Assembly: GCA_019239585.1 (NCBI GenBank)
Contig: JAFAZU010000095.1
Coordinates: forward strand, 1 to 6,360
From: Acidobacteriaceae bacterium
GTDB taxonomy: Bacteria > Acidobacteriota > Terriglobia > Bryobacterales > Bryobacteraceae
Length of the DNA stretch: 6,360 nt
Reading direction: 5' to 3'
In this document: piece after piece, positions 1 to 5,138 of the stretch
How the letters are laid out: every line of letters starts with the position of its first letter
How positions within the stretch are numbered: the first letter of the stretch is position 1
The notes under the pieces: generated by a model
Databases searched by the model: none
Told to the model about the DNA's origin: nothing
Seen by the model: the letters and a program-made list of their open reading frames with translations, nothing else
Program-made: the position numbers and the translations under genes

Positions 1-243
1 GGCATCGCTGTTGTCGTAATGGATCGATTCCGTTACTTCTTTGAAGTAACCGGGCTGAGGCCGGACGCGCTTGGGAAAGTCATAGGGTTGAGAGTGAAAA
101 TGAAAGTCCTTGAATTTCGCGGTTCGTCCGGCTTCGATGAGCACGACCTTCGCGCCCGCTTCAGCCAGCTCTTTCGATAAGACTCCGCCCGCCGGACCGG
201 AGCCGATTACGCAAACATCGTACATCTCCTGCGAGGTTGCCAT
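1..243 (-). CDS. GMC-family FAD-dependent oxidoreductase, N-terminal fragment
   Basis: Partial gene: the first 81 codons are present and the rest lies beyond the left edge; GMC enzymes usually run to about 500-580 residues. The protein starts MATSQEMYDVCVIGSGPAGG. Residues 14-20 (GSGPAGG) form the Rossmann FAD-binding glycine motif, followed by an alpha helix and the strand VVLIEAG (33-39), whose Glu37 would bind the adenosine ribose of FAD. This is the standard N-terminus of GMC oxidoreductases such as the gluconate/sorbitol dehydrogenase large subunits. The ATG lies 2 bases after the stop of the upstream subunit-3 gene, so the two are co-transcribed and probably form one complex. There is no signal peptide of its own, which fits hitch-hiker export with the Tat-signalled partner (known for two-subunit dehydrogenases of this kind, inferred here). 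The expected role is oxidation of a sugar or polyol alcohol group, passing electrons to a cytochrome or quinone; the substrate is unknown. An AAGGGA about 11 bases upstream of the ATG may be the ribosome site. Confidence 0.9.
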   Translation of the reverse strand, partial: MATSQEMYDVCVIGSGPAGGVLSKELAEAGAKVVLIEAGRTAKFKDFHFHSQPYDFPKRVRPQPGYFKEVTESIHYDNSDA

Positions 244-245
244 GT

Positions 246-827
246 TTAGAGAAGTCCCTTTTCTCCACAGCCTGGAAATTCAGGAAGAGCGACGTTGCCC
301 TGGTACTGCAAATCCTGATAAATGCCAATTTTCGAAGTATAGTATCCGTCGATGGCAGCGCGCTTAAGCAGGAGAAAAAACTTTTCTTCCGGCGTGTCGC
401 GACCGCCTTCATCCCCGGCAAATTCGCTCAGGACTGCGATCTGCTCCAACTCGGAACATTCACCATAGGGTTTGCCGAAGCTGTTCTGCGCCATGTTGTT
501 GATCAACACCAATCCTATGTCCCACTGGCGTTTGACTGATTCGGGAGCGTCCGCCACCATTGTGTCAATATATTCGGCGACGCGGGCCTCCTTTGCGCCC
601 GGTGAATGCTCATCTGCCGGAATAATTGTTTCGGTTAATGCTTCCAAAGTGCCGAGCTGTTCCGGGCGGAAGTAAAGATAGCGATACGCTTCGGCAGCTT
701 GTTTGGTAACAGGCTGCGGAGAATGATGGCTTTCCGGCGGCGGGTTCTGCCCGAAGATGGGAAACGCGGTTGCCGCGACGCTGGCGGTCAACTGCTGTAT
801 CATGCGACGGCGAGAAGTGGAATGCAT
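246..827 (-). CDS. Gluconate 2-dehydrogenase subunit 3 family protein (Tat-exported small subunit)
   Basis: 193 residues, full length for the Gluconate_2-dh3 family. The N-terminus has a twin-arginine signal, SRRRMIQQL (5-13), then a short hydrophobic stretch to about residue 25 and a Pro/His-rich linker (about 28-42). The family core begins at FRPEQLGTLEALTETIIPAD (53-72), with the acidic/Pro segment typical of the family. It ends with the C-terminal signature GYYTSKIGIYQDLQYQGN (161-178) and PEFPGC (182-187). These small subunits pair with a GMC flavoprotein and are thought to carry it through the Tat pathway and aid electron transfer. The GMC gene follows after 2 bases on the same strand, supporting that pairing. 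The start at 827 is chosen because the next ATG (803) would remove the twin arginine. No clear Shine-Dalgarno is seen. No cytochrome c subunit gene is visible here; it may lie beyond the left edge or be absent. Confidence 0.88.
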   Translation of the reverse strand: MHSTSRRRMIQQLTASVAATAFPIFGQNPPPESHHSPQPVTKQAAEAYRYLYFRPEQLGTLEALTETIIPADEHSPGAKEARVAEYIDTMVADAPESVKRQWDIGLVLINNMAQNSFGKPYGECSELEQIAVLSEFAGDEGGRDTPEEKFFLLLKRAAIDGYYTSKIGIYQDLQYQGNVALPEFPGCGEKGLL

Positions 828-890
828 CAGCAGCTAGTATTCTACGCCCTTCACCAAACGGAGTAACGCATACAATAAGAAACGGCTAAA
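828..890. promoter_or_regulatory. Divergent intergenic region with candidate promoters both ways
   Basis: These 63 bases separate the start codons of the subunit-3 gene (minus) and the SGNH hydrolase (plus), so both promoters must lie here or inside the genes. On the plus strand TACAAT at 871-876 is a good -10 element, with TTCACC at 850-855 as a weak -35 (15-base spacer). On the minus strand TAGAAT (complement of 839-844) is a 5-of-6 -10 match, but no convincing -35 is seen. If these boxes are used, both transcripts would have leaders under about 10 bases. Neither gene shows a clear Shine-Dalgarno, so near-leaderless initiation is possible. The assignment rests on consensus matching by eye only. 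Confidence 0.35.
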
Positions 891-2162
891 ATGAGACGCT
901 TCTTCCAGAGACTCTGCCCCCTTTTTGTCATTGCCTGTTCAGCCTTCAGCGCTGATTCGTTTTACCTGAAAAACGGTGACCGCGTGGTGTTCTACGGTGA
1001 CAGCATCACGGATCAGCGTTTGTACACGGTGATTACGGAAACCTATGTCGTGACCCGGTACCCGAATCTCGATGTTGCGTTTGTGCATTCGGGATGGGGT
1101 GGCGATAAGGTGAGCGGCGGCGGTGGCGGTCCGATTGACGTTCGACTGCATCGTGACGTGCTCCCTTATAAGCCGACTGTGATGACGATCATGCTGGGAA
1201 TGAATGACGGGCTTTACCGGGCGGAAACAGAAGAGACGGACAAAACCTTCTTCATAGGTTATAAGCATATTGTTGACATTGTGAAATCAGACCTTCCGGG
1301 AATTCGGATTACGGCAATTCAGCCTTCTCCATATGATGATGTCACCAGAGCGCCCACTTTCCCGGGCGGCTACAACGAGGTGCTGATTAGTTTTGGGAAG
1401 TGGATTAGCAACTACGGCAAGGAAGCTGGCTTGAATGTGGCGGACCTGAATACGGGAGTCGTGCAGACCCTTCGCAAAGCGAATGAACTTTCGCCGGAGG
1501 AGGCACAAAAGATCGTTCCGGATCGTGTACACCCTGGCTTTTCCGGGCATTTAATTATGGCGGAACAGTTGTTGAAGTCATGGAATGCAAGATCGGTCGT
1601 GGCGGCTGTGACTATCGATGCTTCTGCGGGCAAAGCAAAAGTAATATCGACGGAACACGCCAGTGTTTCCAACCTGTCAAGCGGCAACACGGTCAGTTGG
1701 AACGAGACTGATGAGGCCCTTCCGTTGCCCTTCAAGGAATGGCAGGGGATGTGGGGAACCGGACCCATGGCGCTGGTGATGAGAAGCTCGAACGTTGCGG
1801 AAGATTTGAATAACGAACCGTTGAAGGTCACGGGCCTGAAAAACGGCGTTTACAGTTTGAAAATTGATGGCAACATAGTGAGCACGTTCAACAATGATGA
1901 ATTGGGGCGCGGCGTAAATCTCGCCATTCTGGATACGCCTATGGCGAAACAGGCAAAGCAAGTTTATGATCTGACGGTCTCGCATTGCGATATCCACAAT
2001 CAGCGATGGCGTACCATTCAAGTTCCGTTAACAGGCTACAACCTGCCGCAAACGGAACCAGCAATGCAAGCAGCTGACAATTTAGAACAGGCCGTTGTTC
2101 AAAAGCGCCATGAGGTAGGACAGCCGAAAGCGCATCAATTCGAAATCGTCCCGGTTACTTAG
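891..2162 (+). CDS. Secreted SGNH/GDSL-family hydrolase (esterase-like) with long C-terminal extension
   Basis: 423 residues. An N-terminal export signal (RRFFQR followed by hydrophobic LCPLFVIACSAF) probably ends near residue 20. VIAC at 13-16 resembles a lipobox, but Arg7 is too close for a textbook lipoprotein signal. All SGNH blocks are present: block I FYGDSIT with nucleophile Ser38; block II GWGGDK with oxyanion Gly70; block III GMND with Asn105; block V DRVHP with catalytic Asp211 and His214. The glycine run GGGGG at 76-80 is notable and is typical of a subgroup I recall from soil bacteria. The SGNH domain ends near residue 235. The remaining ~185 residues contain a repeated beta-like pattern (for example VTGLKNGVYSLKIDGN, 313-328) and no domain I can name. 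The likely role is periplasmic or extracellular de-esterification, for example of acetylated carbohydrate; the substrate is inferred only from the fold. It is divergent from the dehydrogenase pair, and its 3' end overlaps the opposing GtaA-like gene by 8 bases. Confidence 0.9.
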   Translation: MRRFFQRLCPLFVIACSAFSADSFYLKNGDRVVFYGDSITDQRLYTVITETYVVTRYPNLDVAFVHSGWGGDKVSGGGGGPIDVRLHRDVLPYKPTVMTIMLGMNDGLYRAETEETDKTFFIGYKHIVDIVKSDLPGIRITAIQPSPYDDVTRAPTFPGGYNEVLISFGKWISNYGKEAGLNVADLNTGVVQTLRKANELSPEEAQKIVPDRVHPGFSGHLIMAEQLLKSWNARSVVAAVTIDASAGKAKVISTEHASVSNLSSGNTVSWNETDEALPLPFKEWQGMWGTGPMALVMRSSNVAEDLNNEPLKVTGLKNGVYSLKIDGNIVSTFNNDELGRGVNLAILDTPMAKQAKQVYDLTVSHCDIHNQRWRTIQVPLTGYNLPQTEPAMQAADNLEQAVVQKRHEVGQPKAHQFEIVPVT

Positions 2163-4260
2163 AACGCGGCGCAGGGGTGCCTCGGCCTTCTTCTACCAAC
2201 ATTCTGCTAAAGACCCCGCCTACCACTGTTCTTGCCTGAAAGCCCCGATCCGGCGAGTATTGTACCTGTTTCCCCGATTCTGTCAGATACCAGTCCGTCA
2301 TAGGAACGCGATTCGGCGTTTCGTTCAGGAAGCGGTAGATGGGCCGGACGAAAGTTTCAAACCCGTTGCGGGAAGAAGCCAGGCTGGCGCTCCAGATCGT
2401 CCAGTCAATGAGTGATTGATTGGTCCGGCTGTCGAAGGGCAGCCCAAAGGGATTGAGCTTCAATTGATAAAAAGAAAGTTCCGTTTCGGCAACGCGATCA
2501 GGGAAAAGGTGCAGGCCGAGAATCTTGTCCCAAATCAAATTATGTTTCTGGCTCCAGGTCCCGGGGCGATCAAAAGCTAACCGGAAATGGTCTCCGTCAT
2601 TGGCTTTGGTGATCCAGGTTTCCGCGTATTGCTTGGCCGTATTCAAGTAATGCTCCGCCTCGCCAGTTCGTTTAGTGCGGCGGCACAGCTCGGAATAAGC
2701 GCCCAGGCCCAGAATGGCTTTGATCGATAAGTCGGTGTTGTGTTCCAGATGTCCTGCCATGTCGTTAGTTGCCAACTGGTTCGCCGGGTCAAAGCCTTCC
2801 TGCTGGAGGTACTCGGCCCAGCGGGTTAACAGATCCCAGTACCGGTCTGCCATTTCGGTTTTTCCGGTTGCCTGCACCAGAGCCGCCGTCATGATAAGCA
2901 TATTGCCGGTTTCCTCGACCGGCATTTGATCCTTTTCTGATTCCTCACGGCCTCCATAGACTTGCCCATTCGCTTGCGGATAAGTGCCCAAGTCGTGAGG
3001 CGCGAACGGAAATCGCCAGCGGCTCATTCGAGCGTAGTCGAAGACAGGCCGCAGTTGAGCGGCGAGCAAGTCCGGGTTGAGCAGCAGGAAAAAGGGAGCG
3101 CTCGGGTAAATGACGTCCACGGTGCTGATGCAGCCATTACTGAAGTTCTCCTTGGGAAACAGCACGGGAGAGCCGTCCGGTAACATTGCTAACTTCATGC
3201 CGCCCAGGGTTTGGCGATAGGCAAGCGAAACGATTTGCGCGTACTCTTCACCGCCGGAAGCGACAGCGCGTTTCCACAAAGCTTCATCGATCTGCTCGCT
3301 TTCCGTTTCGAGCCTGCCGTGATCTGTAGCAGCGGCAGAGAGGAGCGATGCGAAGTCCTTGAACTGCTTGCGCCAATACGGTTGCAAGGACTGGTGAAAC
3401 AGTTCAACCGAGAAGAGATCGTCATATCCAAGCATGATGAACTGGGAAACGGGTTGAGTCGTCACGCGACCCAAGTCGATTTGGCAAATTAGGGCGGGAG
3501 AGCCGGATCTTGATTGGTGAAGAAACAATGGATCTTCAACGGAGTCCTGAAGGGGAAGCGAACCGCTTTGCGTGAACGTCTCCTGCGCTCCTTCACGATT
3601 GGCAATGACATAGCTCACGTGCGGACCAGACGCTGCCAGATACAAGTTGCCCCAGTTAATGCGCAGGTCGTCGCCCGCCTTCGCTAGGATCGGTTGCGCT
3701 TGAGAACCCAGGCGAACCGCTTGTAAATCGCCCCATTGGAGCCGGGCCCATGTCACCGCTTGGTCTTGAGTGTTGACGGCGATTTCGGCGCCTGCATCCA
3801 GGTACACCGATAGCTGATGCTCTTTGCCATCAACTGCTGTAGCGCGCCAAGTGATGTATGAGACAGGGCGCGCCAGGAGTTCGGGGCGGTCTGCCAGCAA
3901 TGGACTTAGAAACGTCATCGTTAAGCGCACGCCCTCTCCTGCAAACTCATAAACTGATCGCGTTGGATAGACGCGAAGACCGGTTTGCGGAAGCGATGGA
4001 ATGGGAATGGCGGTCTTGCCCATGATCCGGTAAGTCTTGCTGTCGATACGTAGCAAGCAGTTCAGCGGGTGCGGTGTTCCTGTCCAGTGGCGGGTTGATT
4101 CATCAGCGAGGTGGTCAGTCATGGACCAAATGCTGAAATAAGGATCGTGAACGATCAAGGGCACGGCAGGAGGGCGGAACGGAGAATCTTGCGCCTCTGC
4201 TTTGAAGAGAACGAGAGCGGAAAGAAAGCAAAGAAAAAAGCTTCTGCGGGAAAACGTCAT
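2155..4260 (-). CDS. GtaA/glutaminase-like exported protein (DUF5127-DUF4965-DUF1793 type)
   Basis: 701 residues. The N-terminus MTFSRRSFFLCFLSALVLFKAEAQ contains a Tat-like SRRSFFL motif and an AEA cleavage site near residue 23, so the protein is exported. The mature part starts with RPPAVPLIVHDPYFSIWS (29-46), the hallmark of this family. A beta-rich N-terminal half (about 25-290) is followed by an all-alpha six-hairpin domain (about 290-690). Recognisable blocks are FPFAPHDLGTYPQANG (417-432), MPVEETGNMLIM (446-457), HNTDLSIKAILGLGAY (507-522), KHNLIWDKILGL (572-583), FGLPFDSR (605-612) and FQARTVVGGVF (674-684). Fungal GtaA of this family hydrolyses glutamine, but most bacterial members are untested and the six-hairpin fold is shared with glycoside hydrolases, so amide or glycan hydrolysis are both open. 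Compared with relatives as I recall them, YSPDRG (668-673) looks like a small insertion before the FQAR block. The gene has no clear Shine-Dalgarno. It is divergent from the PhyH-symporter operon and convergent with the SGNH gene. Confidence 0.85.
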   Translation of the reverse strand: MTFSRRSFFLCFLSALVLFKAEAQDSPFRPPAVPLIVHDPYFSIWSMTDHLADESTRHWTGTPHPLNCLLRIDSKTYRIMGKTAIPIPSLPQTGLRVYPTRSVYEFAGEGVRLTMTFLSPLLADRPELLARPVSYITWRATAVDGKEHQLSVYLDAGAEIAVNTQDQAVTWARLQWGDLQAVRLGSQAQPILAKAGDDLRINWGNLYLAASGPHVSYVIANREGAQETFTQSGSLPLQDSVEDPLFLHQSRSGSPALICQIDLGRVTTQPVSQFIMLGYDDLFSVELFHQSLQPYWRKQFKDFASLLSAAATDHGRLETESEQIDEALWKRAVASGGEEYAQIVSLAYRQTLGGMKLAMLPDGSPVLFPKENFSNGCISTVDVIYPSAPFFLLLNPDLLAAQLRPVFDYARMSRWRFPFAPHDLGTYPQANGQVYGGREESEKDQMPVEETGNMLIMTAALVQATGKTEMADRYWDLLTRWAEYLQQEGFDPANQLATNDMAGHLEHNTDLSIKAILGLGAYSELCRRTKRTGEAEHYLNTAKQYAETWITKANDGDHFRLAFDRPGTWSQKHNLIWDKILGLHLFPDRVAETELSFYQLKLNPFGLPFDSRTNQSLIDWTIWSASLASSRNGFETFVRPIYRFLNETPNRVPMTDWYLTESGKQVQYSPDRGFQARTVVGGVFSRMLVEEGRGTPAPRSK

Positions 4261-4278
4261 AGTTGAAAGGTGATAGGC

Positions 4279-4306
4279 TTGACACGCAGGAAGTCAGGGA
4301 AATAAT
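4279..4306 (+). promoter_or_regulatory. Sigma70-like promoter for the PhyH-symporter operon
   Basis: A perfect -35 hexamer TTGACA (4279-4284) and a 5-of-6 -10 element AATAAT (4301-4306) are separated by 16 bases, in an AT-rich stretch unlike the surrounding coding sequence. Transcription would begin near 4313, leaving a leader of about 16 bases before the ATG at 4329. This position argues against translation starting at the upstream TTG (4263). The same 68-bp gap must also hold the promoter for the minus-strand GtaA-like gene. TATTAT (complement of 4302-4307) is a possible overlapping -10 on that strand but has no good -35, so the two directions could interfere with each other. Confidence 0.55.
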
Positions 4307-4328
4307 AAATAGAGATCATCCACAATCC

Positions 4329-5138
4329 ATGCCTCAATTTGACATCGATTCTCCTTACCCGCTCAGCGCCGAACAGATTGAATTCTATCGCGCGAACGGT
4401 TACGTCAAGCTCAAGAGAGTGTTGTCTCCCGAAGTGATTGAACATTACCGGCAGATTATTTCGCAGAAGGTGCAGGAGCTGAACACGCTTCACCTGCCCA
4501 TGGAGCAGCGCACGGTGTATGAGAAAGCGTTTCTGCAAATTATGAATTTATGGACAAAAAGCGAGGAGGTAAAACAATTCGTAATGGGCAAACGCTTGGC
4601 TCGCATTGCTGCTGAGCTGATGGGCTGCCGGGGTGTCCGGATGTACCATGACCAGGCGCTTTACAAAGAAGCGGGCGGAGGCATTACGCCGTGGCACGCC
4701 GATCAGTATTACTGGCCGGTCAGCTCGGACAAAACCGTTACTACTTGGATTCCGTTGCAAGATACTCCGCTCGAAATGGGGCCGCTTGCCTTTGCGCCCG
4801 GCAGCTTTCGCATTGAAACAGGCCGCGACCTGGAGATCAGCGATGAAAGCGAGCGCAAACTGCAGCGAAGCCTGAAATCTTACCCCATTCACGAGGATCC
4901 ATTTGAGCTAGGCGAAGTCAGTTTTCATTCCGGTTGGACCTTTCATCGCGCCGGAGCTAATGCAACGGATCGTCCACGCGAGGTGATGACGATCATCTAC
5001 GTGGATCAGGATATTCGATTATTAGAGCCGAAGAACAAAGACCAGAAAAATGACCGTGAACGGTGGTGCCCGGGCGTTGCGGTCGGCGATGTGCTGAACT
5101 CTCCCTTAAATCCTGTGATCTATAGCGAGGTGCGTTGA
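4329..5138 (+). CDS. Phytanoyl-CoA dioxygenase (PhyH) family Fe(II)/2-oxoglutarate oxygenase
   Basis: 269 residues counted from ATG 4329 (MPQFDIDSPYPLSAEQ). The open frame reaches back to a TTG at 4263, but that would leave 2 bases to the divergent gene and put the promoter inside the coding region, so 4329 is preferred. The N-terminal LSAEQIEFYRANGYVKLKRV (12-31) is the usual PhyH opening. The metal-binding HxD is at His123/Asp125 (PWHADQYYW). The distal His is most likely His206 in TFHRAGAN, with Arg217 eleven residues later as the 2-oxoglutarate ligand. All key residues are thus present and the enzyme should be active. It has no signal peptide, so it is cytoplasmic. The family hydroxylates diverse small molecules using O2 and 2-oxoglutarate; this member's substrate is unknown. 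Its stop overlaps the start of the symporter gene, which suggests it acts on the imported solute. Length is normal and no frameshift is seen. Confidence 0.88.
   Translation: MPQFDIDSPYPLSAEQIEFYRANGYVKLKRVLSPEVIEHYRQIISQKVQELNTLHLPMEQRTVYEKAFLQIMNLWTKSEEVKQFVMGKRLARIAAELMGCRGVRMYHDQALYKEAGGGITPWHADQYYWPVSSDKTVTTWIPLQDTPLEMGPLAFAPGSFRIETGRDLEISDESERKLQRSLKSYPIHEDPFELGEVSFHSGWTFHRAGANATDRPREVMTIIYVDQDIRLLEPKNKDQKNDRERWCPGVAVGDVLNSPLNPVIYSEVR
5127..5138 (+). promoter_or_regulatory. Overlapping stop/start (TTGA) with ribosome site for the symporter gene
   Basis: The PhyH stop TGA (5136-5138) overlaps the TTG start (5135-5137) in the sequence TTGA. GAGGT at 5127-5131 lies 3 bases upstream of the TTG and can serve as a closely spaced Shine-Dalgarno. 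In the symporter frame a TAG at 5123-5125 closes the frame just upstream, and the first in-frame ATG (near codon 52) would remove the first membrane segment. TTG 5135 is therefore the best start, although CTG at 5150 cannot be excluded. The arrangement predicts translational coupling of the dioxygenase and the symporter. Confidence 0.7.

Noticed and set aside
891..960. Lipoprotein signal (VIAC) in the SGNH hydrolase
   Set aside because: Arg7 falls inside the stretch that should be uncharged before the lipobox and the hydrophobic core would be too short; a Sec signal peptidase I site is more likely, though this is not settled.
1116..1130. Low-complexity GGC/GGT run that could suggest a repeat or sequencing error
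   Set aside because: It encodes the Gly stretch (76-80) that I recall as normal in this SGNH subgroup, and the frame is undisturbed on both sides.
1412..2021. Minus-strand open frames (1412..1831, 1677..2021) under the SGNH gene
   Set aside because: No homology recognised; the plus-strand frame is intact and has all catalytic blocks, so these are shadows.
2714..3492. Several plus-strand open frames of 70-93 codons opposite the GtaA-like gene
   Set aside because: Antisense shadows of a gene with continuous family homology; compositions are Arg/Ser/Ala-rich and no motif or ribosome site supports them.
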